Shown: piece after piece, positions 42,497 to 52,585 of the stretch | Numbering within the stretch: the first letter of the stretch is position 1 | Layout of the letters: each line of letters opens with the position of its first letter | Assembly: GCA_035559995.1 (NCBI GenBank) | Contig: DATMAM010000036.1 | Location: 43,237 to 107,236, forward strand | Direction: 5' to 3' | DNA: 64,000 bases | Source of the DNA: DATMAM01 sp035559995 | GTDB lineage: Bacteria > Desulfobacterota > Binatia > UBA9968 | The notes under the pieces: generated by a model | Seen by the model: only the letters and a program-made list of their open reading frames with translations | What the model was told of the DNA's origin: nothing | The model's database searches: none | Translations under genes and position numbers: made by a program

Positions 42497-43063
42497 ATGA
42501 GCTTGTCGGAGTCTACTATTCCGCGTCACCGGATCACGGTGGACGAATACTACCGCATGGCCGAGGTGGGTATTCTTGCACCCGAAGCGCGTGTCGAGCT
42601 GATCGAGGGAGAAATCATCGATATGACTCCGATAGGAACACGTCACATGGGAGTTGTCGACTGCCTGAATCGGATCCTCACGGTCGCGGTCGGGGAGCGT
42701 GCTATTGTGCGGATTCAGGGTCCGGTGCGTCTCGATAACCGCTCAGAGCCTGAACCCGATATCGCCTTGCTCAAACCCCGGGGTGACTTTTATCGGGATA
42801 AGCATCCGACCGCTGAAGACATCCTCTTGATCATTGACGTCTCCGACACCATGGTCGCGTACGATCGGTCGGTGAAAATTCCGCTCTACGCGAGGCATGG
42901 GCTACCGGAAGTGTGGCTGATCGATTTGCAGGCCGGTCGCGTCCACGTCCATCGCAGCCCGCAAAACGGGGTCTACACGGATATTTCGACGCGGGATCGG
43001 TCAAGTGTCGTTACGCTGTTATTGCTGCCAGACATATCCATCGATTTTGGCGCTATTCTCTAA
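42497..43063 (+). CDS. Uma2 family protein (putative PD-(D/E)XK endonuclease fold)
   Basis: The product is 188 residues, usual for the Uma2/DUF820 group. The conserved core is seen as ITVDEYYRMAEVGILAPEAR, VELIEGEIIDMTP, SEPEPDIALLKPR and LIIDVSDTMVAYDRSVKIPL followed by 'EVWLIDLQ'; these place the acidic residues and the D-x-E/D pair of a restriction-like nuclease fold. The function is unproven, and the family is expanded in cyanobacteria and common as accessory cargo elsewhere. GAGG lies six bases before the ATG. Codon use looks less GC-biased than its neighbours, which suggests acquisition. It ends 24 bases from the convergent DUF445 gene. Confidence 0.88.
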   Translation: MSLSESTIPRHRITVDEYYRMAEVGILAPEARVELIEGEIIDMTPIGTRHMGVVDCLNRILTVAVGERAIVRIQGPVRLDNRSEPEPDIALLKPRGDFYRDKHPTAEDILLIIDVSDTMVAYDRSVKIPLYARHGLPEVWLIDLQAGRVHVHRSPQNGVYTDISTRDRSSVVTLLLLPDISIDFGAIL

Positions 43064-43087
43064 GAGTGTACTTCCCGGCTTCATGCC

Positions 43088-44371
43088 CTAAGCCGTTGTT
43101 AGCCCCGTTTGTTTTTTGACGGTCGTTCGGTACGCCGCCCAGAGAGCTAAACCGACGGCCAGGAGAACCGGCCTGCTCGAGGGATAGATAAAGGCAAGTC
43201 CTGCGAGAAGGCCGAAGACGCCTCCGGAAGTCTGAATAAATTTGAGCTCCGTCGTCACGTTTCCGGTGAGCATGCGTTCGAGCCCCTGCTCGTCGAGCTT
43301 GCTCAGCTGGGCTTTCACGACCTGCTTGATGTCGAGATTGTGCAGGGCTTCCACGATCGCCCTGGTGATGAGCGACTCGATCCGGCTGTTCTCCCGCTCC
43401 ATGATTTGCGGAACTTGATTGAGGGATCGTTCGACGTGCGCAATCACGCTGTCGGTAGCTTGGGGAAGGTCCGGCAAGGCCTGTATGACCTCTTTCACCA
43501 CCAGAGGACCCCAGAGCTCCTTCGTCCATTCGGCGATCTTCGCGCCCAGGCTCTCGCCCGTCCAATCGCTGATTTTGGCGCGCACGAGCCGTTCCACCGA
43601 GCGGCGCGTTTCCGGGCTGGTCGCGAACTTGTGAACGATGCCGTAGACGAGCCCTTTTAGCTCCTGGCGGAAACGGGGGTTCTCAAGCGTGTCCTGCAAG
43701 GCGCAAGCGGTCTCGTTGACAAAACGCTGGATGACCGCGCTCTTGTGCAGGTGCTCCTGAACGATCTCCGGCGAGATCAGTTGCTTCATGACGCCGGCGG
43801 CGATGCCGTCGATCAGCTCTTCCCGCCGCGCCGGCACCAGTCCCCACCAAACGGCGTTCTTGCGCCGCGGGTGGAAAAGCATCTTGACCGCGAGCCAGTT
43901 GGTCCAAAAGCCGACGGCCGTCGGAGTCAGAACGGTCAGGACCGGGTCGGCGACCGCCGCGATCGCCCCGTACGTGGCGCTCGAAACGGCCAACTGGAGA
44001 ACGGAGTCCGCGGCAAACCACGCCGAGATCACGATCCCCGAATAAAAAAACGGCCAGTACAGAAGGTTGAGCGCTGCGGCAACCTTGAGGGAAAGCGGTT
44101 TTTTCGCGCGGGCCGGGGCAGAAAGAACTTCCGCAGGAGCCGCCGACTTTCTGCGGGCGAGCGCAAGCTTGCGCGTGAGCGTGCGCACCCATTTGAGGAC
44201 GAATTGGCGCGGCTGGACTCGCGGCAGGTCTTGCGGCCACGACGAGCCTGCGGCCGATCCGGCGGCGCCCTCGTCCTCAAAAAGAGCCTCTCGTTTGAGA
44301 CGCGTTTTTTTGAGGAGATTGGTCAGCGCCGCCCCGATACCGATCAGAAACGCCACACCGGAGGAGTACAT
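43088..44371 (-). CDS. DUF445 family membrane protein
   Basis: The product is 427 residues. Membrane segments are suggested near the N-terminus (SSGVAFLIGIGAALTNLL), at about 98-150 (LLYWPFFYSGIVISAWFAAD and the following AVADPVLTVLTPTAVGFW), and at the C-terminus (VFGLLAGLAFIYPSSRP). Between them is a long helical region with 'NWLAVKMLFHPRR', a typical DUF445 sequence. The family is widespread and its role is unknown; some members are linked to the cell envelope or sporulation. It follows prfB on the same strand by about 200 bases and may be the end of that transcript. AGGGA stands before the ATG. Confidence 0.82.
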   Translation of the reverse strand: MYSSGVAFLIGIGAALTNLLKKTRLKREALFEDEGAAGSAAGSSWPQDLPRVQPRQFVLKWVRTLTRKLALARRKSAAPAEVLSAPARAKKPLSLKVAAALNLLYWPFFYSGIVISAWFAADSVLQLAVSSATYGAIAAVADPVLTVLTPTAVGFWTNWLAVKMLFHPRRKNAVWWGLVPARREELIDGIAAGVMKQLISPEIVQEHLHKSAVIQRFVNETACALQDTLENPRFRQELKGLVYGIVHKFATSPETRRSVERLVRAKISDWTGESLGAKIAEWTKELWGPLVVKEVIQALPDLPQATDSVIAHVERSLNQVPQIMERENSRIESLITRAIVEALHNLDIKQVVKAQLSKLDEQGLERMLTGNVTTELKFIQTSGGVFGLLAGLAFIYPSSRPVLLAVGLALWAAYRTTVKKQTGLTTA

Positions 44372-44578
44372 GGAATCCCTAAGAGCCGACGATCCACTGG
44401 AGCCCTTTGCTCCGCTCAGCGCGACTTGCGAGCGCGGCGGGAAACGGGACCCTCCGGAGGGGGAAAGATCGTTCCCTCGGCGAGCGGAGCTCGGGGGCTC
44501 CTTTAAAAGAAACAGAGTCGCTGCGATGCGGCGGCGCGTTATGGCGCAGGCGAGCGGGCATGATGGGTTGGTCGTCGG

Positions 44579-45680
44579 TTAATTCTCGCTCACCTGAAGC
44601 AGGTAGGCCTGGATGAACTGATCCAGGTCGCCGTCGAGCACGCGATCGGCGTCGCCGACTTCGATGCCGGTGCGGTGATCCTTGACCATCCGATAAGGGT
44701 GAAGGACGTACGATCGGATCTGGCTTCCCCAGGCGATCTCTTTTTTGGTCTTGTGAAAGGTTTCCATGCGCTCGCGCTGCTTCTCGAGCTCGAGCTCGTA
44801 GAGGCGCGAGCGCAGGATCTTCATGGCCATCGCTTTGTTCTTGTGCTGCGAGCGCTCGTTCTGGCAGGCGACGACGATGCCGGTCGGCAGATGCGTGATG
44901 CGCACGGCCGAGTCCGTCTTGTTGACGTGCTGGCCGCCCGCGCCGCTGGAGCGATAAGTATCGATCCGTAAATCGGCCTCGTTAATTTCGACTTTGATGT
45001 CCTCGTCGACTTCAGGGTAGACGAACACCGACGCAAACGAGGTATGGCGCCGCGAGTTCGCGTCGAAGGGCGAGATGCGCACGAGACGGTGAATGCCCGC
45101 TTCCGCCTTTAGGTAACCGTAGGCGTACTCGCCGGTGACCATGAACGTTACGCTTTTGACCCCTGCCTCCTCGCCGGGCTGGTACTCCAAAATTTCCGTT
45201 TTGTATCCCCGGCGATCGGCGTACCGAAGGTACATGCGCAGCAGCATCTCCGCCCAGTCCTGGGCCTCGGTGCCGCCGGCGCCGGGGTGCAGGCTCACGA
45301 TGGCGTTGCGCCGGTCGTCGGGACCGCCCAGGATCTGCGCCAGTTCGATTTGCGCCATCCGCTGGGTCGCCTCGCCGATCTTGGCCAGCGCCTCGCTGTG
45401 CGCCTCCTCGCTTTTTTCTTCCTCCGCCAAAGCGAGAAAAAAACGCGCCTCCTCCAGGGATTGGCGGTTCTTCTCTACCGAGTCGAGGATCGATTTGATG
45501 GCGGCTTGCTCTTTAAGGACGGACTGGGCTTTCTCGCCGTCGCTCCAAAAGTCCGGGCGCGACGCGACCCGGTTGAGCTCTTCGAGGCGCTTTTGTTTGG
45601 CGTCCAGGTCAAAGACGCCTCCGGAGCAGCTGCAGGCGTTCGTCCAGGTGGTTCAGTTGCTCTTTGGTCTCGTCGAACAT
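44579..45680 (-). CDS. prfB: Peptide chain release factor 2 with programmed +1 frameshift
   Basis: The full product is 366 residues. It reads UGA and UAA stop codons and releases the nascent protein. Translation starts at ATG 45680-45678 (MFDETKEQLNHLDERLQLLR), reaches an in-frame TGA at codon 24 (45611-45609), and continues in the +1 frame from 45610 to the stop at 44579. The tripeptide SPF in RLVRISPFDANS recognises the stop codon, and GGQ in SSGAGGQHVNKTDSAVRITH catalyses release. The slippery CTT TGA C, with GGAGG three bases upstream, matches the autoregulatory site known from other bacteria. It follows ybeY on the same strand. Confidence 0.95.
45609..45623 (-). promoter_or_regulatory. 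prfB programmed frameshift site
   Basis: On the minus strand the codons are CGG AGG CGT CTT TGA C. The internal Shine-Dalgarno-like GGAGG, three bases before CTT, and the poor TGA-C stop context are the known elements that let low RF2 levels favour the shift. Confidence 0.92.
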
Positions 45681-45751
45681 TTGTTTCTCATCCGCTTTCA
45701 CGTCGCCGTCTCCGCCGTCGGGAAGACGGGCGCGATGATCGAGCTAAATCA

Positions 45752-46201
45752 TTATAGCCTACAGGCGCGCTTGCGGGAAAGCGCCGCGAGCAATCTCCTT
45801 TCCAGAGAGCGCATGATCCGCTCGTCCTTGCGCGAGCGCTCGTGATCGTACCCCAGAAGATGGAGGATGCCGTGGGTCAAAAGCCAATCGACTTCACGGT
45901 TCAAGCGGTTGCGCTTGGCGCGCGCTTGCTTTTGCGCCTGCTCGAGCGAGATCACCACATCGCCGAGGAGCTTGCCCCCGCCGGGCAGCCTTTCGTCCAG
46001 CGGAAACGACAGCACGTCGGTGGGCGCGTTCTTGCCGCGAAATCTCTGGTTGAGGGCGCGCATCGCGTCGTTGTTGACGAAAAGGACACTCAGCTCGGAG
46101 CGCGCCTCGCCCAGCCGGGCCAGTATCGTTTGCGCCTGCCGCCTCACCCTCGCCAGGGAAACTTGAGGGTCAGCGCTTTCGCTGCGGACGTGGACGGCCA
46201 A
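45752..46201 (-). CDS. ybeY: Endoribonuclease YbeY (16S rRNA maturation)
   Basis: The product is 149 residues. It is a zinc-dependent RNase needed for 3' end maturation of 16S rRNA and ribosome quality control. The signature THGILHLLGYDHE gives the three zinc His residues. 'VLSFPLDERLPGGGKLLGDV' is the usual central segment. TTG (46201-46199) with AGGA seven bases upstream is taken as the start, giving MAVHVRSESA; the frame stays open upstream, so a longer form is possible. The order phoH-ybeY is widely conserved and is seen here, with prfB downstream. Confidence 0.93.
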   Translation of the reverse strand: MAVHVRSESADPQVSLARVRRQAQTILARLGEARSELSVLFVNNDAMRALNQRFRGKNAPTDVLSFPLDERLPGGGKLLGDVVISLEQAQKQARAKRNRLNREVDWLLTHGILHLLGYDHERSRKDERIMRSLERRLLAALSRKRACRL

Positions 46202-46331
46202 GGTGATTTCCTGAGAGTTCTCCCGATGGCAAAGAGCCCGCAGTTCCCGCGGAGCGCCGGTGACGAACGGCCGTATCGCGGCCGCTATCCTGACGCTGCC
46301 GCAGGCTTCGACCCATTGTCCTTTGACGCGC

Positions 46332-47317
<986 letters not shown>

Positions 47318-47321
<4 letters not shown>

Positions 47322-47743
47322 TCGCTTTCTCCGAGAAGCTCCAGGACGACCTCCCGCCGGCGGGGCCGGTTGTCGAAATCGACAAGGATGATCTGCTGCC
47401 AGGTCCCCAAGGCGAGCCGCCCGTTTTCGATCGGGACCTGGAGCGACGGCCCCAGCAGCGAGGCGCGCAGATGGGCAAAACCGTTGTCGTCGCCCCAGCG
47501 GTCGTCGTGGTGGTACTTGCGATTGGACGGGATGATCGTTTCGAAGAACTCTTTGAGGTCCTGGATCAGGCCGGGCTCGTACTCCACGGTGGTAAGGGCC
47601 GCGGTCGAGCCAAAGACAAAAAGCGCGGCCAGCCCGCGCGCGATGCGTTCGCTCGCGACCGCCTGCTCAACCTTCGGCGTGAGATCGATGATGTCGCAGA
47701 ATCCTTGAGTCTCTTCGACGAGCCTGCGGGTGTGAATTCTCAT
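47318..47743 (-). CDS. yjbQ: YjbQ/UPF0047 family protein
   Basis: The product is 141 residues, the normal length. The family is a small beta-rich trimer; an E. coli member has weak thiamine phosphate synthase activity, but the true role is unclear. Conserved residues lie in FVFGSTAALTTVEYEPGL, HDDRWGDDNGFAHLRASLLG and LGTWQQIILVDFDNRPRRR; the H-x-H/D-D-N-A-H cluster forms a metal site. The overlap with phoH suggests coupled translation. It lies 40 bases downstream of alaS, within the long minus-strand run. Confidence 0.9.
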
Positions 47744-47783
47744 TCAAAAAGAGCGAACCAAAACCGCGCGTCCGCCACCGGCG

Positions 47784-50420
47784 TCATTTGGCTTGCTTGA
47801 TGATCTGTTCCGCGCGCCGCAACGCCTCATCGACACGCGCGGGGTCCTTGCCGCCGGCCTGGGCAAAGTCGGGCCGACCGCCGCCGCCGCCGCCGACCAC
47901 TGCGGCGATCTCCTTCACAATGTTTCCCGCATGAAAGCGCGCCGTCAGATCCTTGCTGACCGAAGAAACGAGACTCACATTGCCGTCCGTCGCGCTGGCG
48001 AGCACGACCACGCCCGAGCCCATCCTTTCCTTGATCCGGTCGGCGATCTCTCGCAGCTGCTTCCCGTCGAGACCTTCAAGCCGGCCGATCAGGACCTGCG
48101 CGCCGTTGATGGTCTGGCGCTTCTTGAGCAGCTCCGGAATCTGCTGGTGGCTGAGCTCCGCGTTCAGCCGCGCGATTTCTTTTTCCATCTCGCGCTGCTG
48201 CTTGAGGAGCCTGCGCACCTTCTCGGCGGTTTCATCCACGCCGCCGCGCAACAGCTCGCTGATCTCTTTGAGACGGGACTCGTATTGGCGGATGAGCTCC
48301 AGCGCCCCCGCGCCGGTGACCGCCTCGATTCTCCTTACGCCAGCGGCGATGCCGGCCTCGGCCTGGAGCTTGAAAATGCCGATCTCGCCGCTGCGGCCCA
48401 CGTGGGTGCCGCCGCACAGCTCGGTGGAAAAATCTCCGATCTGAACCACGCGCACGCGCTCGCCGTACTTCTCGCCGAAGAACGCGAGCGCGCCCTTTTG
48501 CATCGCCTCGTCGTAGCTGGTTTCGGCAATGCGCACTTCGGCGTCGCTGCGGATCCGCTCGTTGACGATCTCTTCGATTTCGCCGAGCTCTTCCGGCGGG
48601 ATCCCGCCCGGGTGGCTGAAGTCGAAGCGGAGCCGGTCGGGCGCGACGAGCGAGCCGGCCTGGCGCACGTGGGCTCCCAGCCGCTCGCGCAGCACCGCGT
48701 GCAAGATGTGGGTCGCCGAATGGTTGAGCTTCGTGCGCTGGCGGTGAGCCGCGTCGACTCGAAGATGGACGCGATCGCCCACTTGCACGCGCCCTTTTTT
48801 GACGCGTCCTTTATGGACGGTGAGCTGGGGCGTCGGGTGCTGGGTGTCGAAAATCTCGATCCAATCGCCGCGCGCGGTCTCGATGACTCCGCGATCGCCC
48901 ACCTGGCCGCCGGACTCTCCGTAGAAGGGCGTCTCCGCGGTGAGAAGATCGATTTCTTCGCCTTCGCCGGCCTCCGGCTTGCCGCTCCCGCGAGCGTAGA
49001 TCGCAAGCACGGTGGATTCGGCGTCGAGCCGGTCGTAGCCTACGAAGCGGACGGGGTTTTCGAGCTGAAAGCCAAAGTCCGTTTGCGCGACCTGCCGGGC
49101 CTCGCGCGCGCGCGTTCGCTGCTCCTCCATGTGCTTCTCAAAGCCCGCGCGATCGACCGTCATGCCTTCGGCGCTCAGCATGTCCTCGGTTAAATCCAGC
49201 GGAAAGCCGTACGTGTCGTACAGGCGAAAGGCGATCTCGCCGGGGAAGACGGTTTGGCCGGCGCGCTTCAGCTCGCCCGCGGCTTGCTCCAGCAGGCCGA
49301 GGCCTTTTTCCAGGGTCTCGGCGAACCGCTGCTCCTCGCCCTCGATCGTGTCGCGGACGCGCCGGCTCGCCTCGCGCAGCTCGGGATAGGCATCCCCCAT
49401 GACTTCCTGGACCGTCGCCGCGACCCGATGGAGAAACGGTTCGGTCAATCCCAGCATCCGGCCGTGACGCGCCGCGCGCCGAAGCAGCCGTCGGAGCACG
49501 TAGCCGCGACCCTCGTTGGACGGGACGACGCCGTCGGCGATCAGAAACGCGACGGCGCGCGCGTGATCGGCGATGACGCGGAACGAGACATCGGCGTCCG
49601 CGCTGGCGCCGTACTGCTTTCCTGCGAGGGCCTCGGCGGTCCGGATCAGCGCGCGCATGTAATCGATGTCGTAGTTGGAGAGCACGCCTTGCAGCACCGC
49701 CGTGATCCGCTCCATGCCCATGCCCGTGTCGACGTGTTTGGCGGGCAGCTCTTGCAGCTCGCCGCGCTCGTTGCGGTTGTACTGGATGAAGACGAGATTC
49801 CAAAGCTCGATAAAACGGGCGCAGCCGCCGTTCACCATGCAGCGATGGCCTTTGGCCATTTTGCGATCGCAGGCTTCGCTCCCGCGATCGAGGTGGATTT
49901 CCGTGCACGGGCCGCAGGGGCCGGTTTCGCCCATTTCCCAGAAATTTTCCTTCTCCCCGAAGCGCAGAATCCGCTCGGTCGGGATGCCCGTGATCTTGAC
50001 CCAGAGCCGCTCGGCCTCGTCGTCGTCGAGGTAAACGGTTGCCCAGAGACGCTCCCTGTCGAGTCCCCATTCGCGGGTCAGTAGCTCCCAGGCCCAGGCG
50101 ATCGCCTCCGCCTTGTAATAATCGCCAAAGGACCAGTTCCCGAGCATTTCAAAGAACGTGTGATGGTAAGTGTCGCGGCCCACCGCCTCGAGATCGTTGT
50201 GCTTGCCGCTGATGCGCAGGCATTTCTGCGCGCTCGCGGCGCGCGCGTACGAAGGCCGCTCGATCCCGAGAAAGATGTTCTTGAACTGGACCATCCCGGC
50301 GTTGGTGAAAAGCAAGGTCGGGTCGTTCTCCGGCACCAGGGACGAGCTTCTCACCGGCGTATGCCCCTGCCTGACGAAATAGTCCAGGAAGGATTTTCTT
50401 ATGTCGTTGCCGCTGAGCAT
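47784..50420 (-). CDS. alaS: Alanyl-tRNA synthetase
   Basis: The product is 878 residues, standard for AlaS. It charges tRNA(Ala) and corrects mischarging. The class II core holds 'TYHHTFFEMLGNWSFGDYYK' near the N-terminus and 'MGMERITAVLQGV'. The editing domain has HSATHILHAVLRERLG (HxxxH) and ELCGGTHVGRSGEIG (Cys and His) for zinc and hydrolysis. The C-terminal C-Ala domain ends with VVGGGGGGRPDFAQAGGKDP. It is transcribed with yjbQ and the genes that follow. Upstream is a small AT-richer insert separating it from recX, where many relatives have the two directly adjacent. Confidence 0.97.
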   Translation of the reverse strand: MLSGNDIRKSFLDYFVRQGHTPVRSSSLVPENDPTLLFTNAGMVQFKNIFLGIERPSYARAASAQKCLRISGKHNDLEAVGRDTYHHTFFEMLGNWSFGDYYKAEAIAWAWELLTREWGLDRERLWATVYLDDDEAERLWVKITGIPTERILRFGEKENFWEMGETGPCGPCTEIHLDRGSEACDRKMAKGHRCMVNGGCARFIELWNLVFIQYNRNERGELQELPAKHVDTGMGMERITAVLQGVLSNYDIDYMRALIRTAEALAGKQYGASADADVSFRVIADHARAVAFLIADGVVPSNEGRGYVLRRLLRRAARHGRMLGLTEPFLHRVAATVQEVMGDAYPELREASRRVRDTIEGEEQRFAETLEKGLGLLEQAAGELKRAGQTVFPGEIAFRLYDTYGFPLDLTEDMLSAEGMTVDRAGFEKHMEEQRTRAREARQVAQTDFGFQLENPVRFVGYDRLDAESTVLAIYARGSGKPEAGEGEEIDLLTAETPFYGESGGQVGDRGVIETARGDWIEIFDTQHPTPQLTVHKGRVKKGRVQVGDRVHLRVDAAHRQRTKLNHSATHILHAVLRERLGAHVRQAGSLVAPDRLRFDFSHPGGIPPEELGEIEEIVNERIRSDAEVRIAETSYDEAMQKGALAFFGEKYGERVRVVQIGDFSTELCGGTHVGRSGEIGIFKLQAEAGIAAGVRRIEAVTGAGALELIRQYESRLKEISELLRGGVDETAEKVRRLLKQQREMEKEIARLNAELSHQQIPELLKKRQTINGAQVLIGRLEGLDGKQLREIADRIKERMGSGVVVLASATDGNVSLVSSVSKDLTARFHAGNIVKEIAAVVGGGGGGRPDFAQAGGKDPARVDEALRRAEQIIKQAK

Positions 50421-50468
50421 TTAATCGGTTGTGGTTTCGTGTTTTAGTACCTGCGCTACCGGTAACTC

Positions 50469-50678
50469 TTATCCCTTCCAATGTCGCTTCGCTCTGCTGA
50501 CGATGTCGTCGATTGTCTGACCGCGATACAGCTGGCGAGAGATTTTGACATAATCCGTTGGCTCGCGACTTATGAGGGCCAGAAACCGCGAGGTAGAAAC
50601 CGGTCCGAGAGCCCTGTTCAAGGCTTCCATCCCAATGATTCTTATCTCCGCATCGTTAATTTTTTTTGCCTCCGCCAT
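50469..50678 (-). CDS. Small hypothetical protein (69 aa), possible antitoxin-like
   Basis: The product is 69 residues beginning MAEAKKINDAEIRIIGMEAL, with NRALGPVSTSRFLAL in the middle. I have a sense that short proteins with 'AEIRxxGMEAL-xALGP' occur widely as accessory orphans, but I cannot name a characterised family. No strong Shine-Dalgarno site precedes the ATG. It follows a putative 49-codon frame (50682-50831) by four bases, like a two-gene toxin-antitoxin layout, but no toxin domain is recognisable. The surrounding sequence is more AT-rich than its neighbours, suggesting transfer between recX and alaS. Confidence 0.5.
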   Translation of the reverse strand: MAEAKKINDAEIRIIGMEALNRALGPVSTSRFLALISREPTDYVKISRQLYRGQTIDDIVSRAKRHWKG

Positions 50679-50681
50679 TTG

Positions 50682-50831
50682 CTATGCTTCTTTAATGTAA
50701 TCTACAGGATTCATGATCGCCAACTCAAGGTCCAAAGGCTGAACCTGCCTGATCGGTCTGTCATTTGTAGTCGAGGTAAAGTAGATGCACATCGCGCATT
50801 TCGATGGCCTCGGACGCGCTATTTCTACCAA
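50682..50831 (-). CDS. Possible small gene or remnant (49 codons) upstream of the 69-aa gene
   Basis: From TTG (50831-50829) the frame gives 49 residues, including CAMCIYFTSTTNDRPIRQVQ and PLDLELAIMNPVDYIKEA, and stops four bases before the next ATG. The composition looks protein-like, but the start is uncertain and no upstream continuation exists (a stop lies in frame shortly before). It could be a truncated gene whose N-terminal part is lost, or the leader partner of the 69-residue protein. Confidence 0.3.
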   Translation of the reverse strand: MVEIARPRPSKCAMCIYFTSTTNDRPIRQVQPLDLELAIMNPVDYIKEA

Positions 50832-50855
50832 AAAGTCATATGCCGGAAATTCAGT

Positions 50856-51326
50856 CTAATCATTGTCGAATGACTGCAGAAAAATGGCTGCAATTGCGGA
50901 ATCCCGATAGCCGCGACCTTGCAGAAAGTTTATGGCACGCCGAAGAATTTTTGGTCTGGTCAGATCTTGGTGGCCGAATTTTTTCTCGAGGAGCAGTTTT
51001 GCTCTCCGCGTTTCCCCCTCCCCCCTGAATGTTTCTTCTAGAATCTGGCTGATCACGGACGGCGCGATGCCTTTCTGGCGTAGTTCCCTGTCCACGCGCA
51101 ACGGTCCATAGCCCCGGCCCTCGATTCGGCTCAGCGCCCAGTTGCGCGCGAAGCTTTCGTCGTCCAGCAGGCGCAAAGACGTGAGCTTTTTCAGGGCCGA
51201 GTCGATCGCGGGTTGGGAAAATCCGAGCTGGGTCAACTTGGCGCGGACCTCGGCTTCGCTGCGCGCCCGCTGGCGCAGCCAGCGCACCGCGCATTCGTAG
51301 GCGGTGGCAGCTCGGCCGCCTCTCAT
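50856..51326 (-). CDS. recX: RecA regulator RecX
   Basis: The product is 156 residues, the usual size. RecX binds RecA filaments and limits their extension. It shows three-helix repeats typical of the family: AVRWLRQRARSEAEVRAKL, LRLLDDESFARNWALSRIEG and 'GYGPLRVDRELRQKGIAPSV'. Its start overlaps the recA stop by four bases (ATGA), the classical recA-recX coupling. An AT-richer insert follows it. Confidence 0.93.
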   Translation of the reverse strand: MRGGRAATAYECAVRWLRQRARSEAEVRAKLTQLGFSQPAIDSALKKLTSLRLLDDESFARNWALSRIEGRGYGPLRVDRELRQKGIAPSVISQILEETFRGEGETRRAKLLLEKKFGHQDLTRPKILRRAINFLQGRGYRDSAIAAIFLQSFDND

Positions 51327-52372
51327 CTGGCGCGCGGCTTTTCCTTCTGCGGAGCCGCTGGGGCCGCCTCCGGCGCCGGGCGCCTCAAGCCCGCTTTGGC
51401 GAGAATCTTCTCGGAGATTTCCTTGGCTGTGTTCGGGTGGGAGCGGAGAAACTCTTTGGCGCTTTCGCGGCCCTGGCCGATTCTCTCGTTGTTGAACGAG
51501 TACCAGGCGCCGCTTTTTTCCAGCACGCCCAAATCGCTTCCGAGATCGACGAGCTCGCCTTCGCGCGAAATTCCGGTGCCGTAGAGAATGTCGAACTCGG
51601 CTTCCTTGAAGGGAGGGGCGAGTTTATTCTTGACGATCTTGACGCGCGTGCGGCCGCCGACGATGGTGTCGCCCTCTTTGAGGGCGCCGGTGCGGCGGAT
51701 GTCCATGCGGATCGAAGCGTAAAATTTCAGCGCGTTGCCGCCGGTGGTCGTCTCCGGGTTGCCGAACATCACGCCGATCTTCATGCGGATCTGATTGATA
51801 AAGATGACGACGCTTTGGGAGCGGGAGATCGTCGCGGTGAGCTTGCGCAGGGCCTGCGACATGAGGCGCGCCTGCAGGCCCATGTGCGCGTCGCCCATCT
51901 CGCCCTCGATCTCCGCCTTCGGTACCAGCGCGGCGACCGAATCGATCACCAGCACGTCGATGGCCCCGCTTCGAACCAGGGTTTCCGCGATCTCCAACGC
52001 CTGCTCGCCGTGATCGGGCTGCGAGATGAGGAGCTCGTCCGTCTTCACGCCGAGCCTTTTCGCATAGTTCAAATCGAGCGCGTGCTCCGCGTCGATGAAC
52101 GCGGCCATGCCGCCCCGAGCCTGGGCCTCCGCGAGGATGTGGAGCGCGAGCGTGGTTTTCCCCGACGCTTCCGGGCCGTAAATTTCGATCACGCGGCCGC
52201 GCGGCACGCCGCCGATCCCGAGCGCGATGTCCAGGCCCAACGACCCGGTCGAGATCACCTCGACATCTTTGACGAGCCCGCCTTCGCCCAGACGCATGAT
52301 CGCGCCCTTGCCGAACTGCCGCTCGATTTGACTTACGGCCAGATCGATCGCCTTTTCTCGATTCGCATCCAT
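51323..52372 (-). CDS. recA: Recombinase RecA
   Basis: The product is 349 residues. RecA forms filaments on single-stranded DNA, drives strand exchange and triggers the SOS response. Walker A is GPEASGKTT (66-74), the signature ALKFYASIRMDIRR is intact, and loop L2 region 'INQIRMKIGVMFGNPETTTG' and Walker B 'VLVIDSVAAL' are present. The C-terminus is rich in Pro, Ala and Lys instead of the acidic tail of E. coli. GGAGGA lies just upstream of the ATG. I found no convincing LexA box; the CTGTCC...GGACAG at 52413-52437 is a dispersed repeat type. Confidence 0.98.
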   Translation of the reverse strand: MDANREKAIDLAVSQIERQFGKGAIMRLGEGGLVKDVEVISTGSLGLDIALGIGGVPRGRVIEIYGPEASGKTTLALHILAEAQARGGMAAFIDAEHALDLNYAKRLGVKTDELLISQPDHGEQALEIAETLVRSGAIDVLVIDSVAALVPKAEIEGEMGDAHMGLQARLMSQALRKLTATISRSQSVVIFINQIRMKIGVMFGNPETTTGGNALKFYASIRMDIRRTGALKEGDTIVGGRTRVKIVKNKLAPPFKEAEFDILYGTGISREGELVDLGSDLGVLEKSGAWYSFNNERIGQGRESAKEFLRSHPNTAKEISEKILAKAGLRRPAPEAAPAAPQKEKPRAR

Positions 52373-52412
52373 CGTGCTCCTCCTATCCCTGCTGCGCTCG
52401 GGGTGGCAAAAC

Positions 52413-52437
52413 CTGTCCTGAGCCGGTCGAAGGACAG
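52413..52437. repeat. CTGTCCTGAG...GGACAG dispersed repeat upstream of recA
   Basis: CTGTCCTGAGCCGGTCGAAG followed by GACAG is an imperfect palindrome of a type common between genes in many proteobacteria; a degenerate version lies at 23301-23357. It sits about 40 bases upstream of the recA start and could mimic an SOS box. Confidence 0.5.
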
Positions 52438-52585
52438 ATGTCAGATTATGTCAATCTCAGAATCTCAGGTCTCAAATGATCTCAAATCTCAGATGCCAAA
52501 TGAACCTATGCGGCATCTGAGATGGGCAATTTGCAACCGCGCGGCGCGGGCCGGAATCGCAGATTGCGATCTCCGTGCCGGCGGA

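Noticed and set aside
50481..50873. 130-codon plus-strand frame between alaS and recX
   Set aside because: It overlaps the 69-residue gene antisense and shows no protein-like features or start signal.
52413..52437. SOS/LexA box in front of recA (CTGTCC...GGACAG)
   Set aside because: The sequence is a known type of dispersed repeat, with a degenerate relative at 23301-23357 unrelated to SOS genes; the spacing does not match a usual LexA site.
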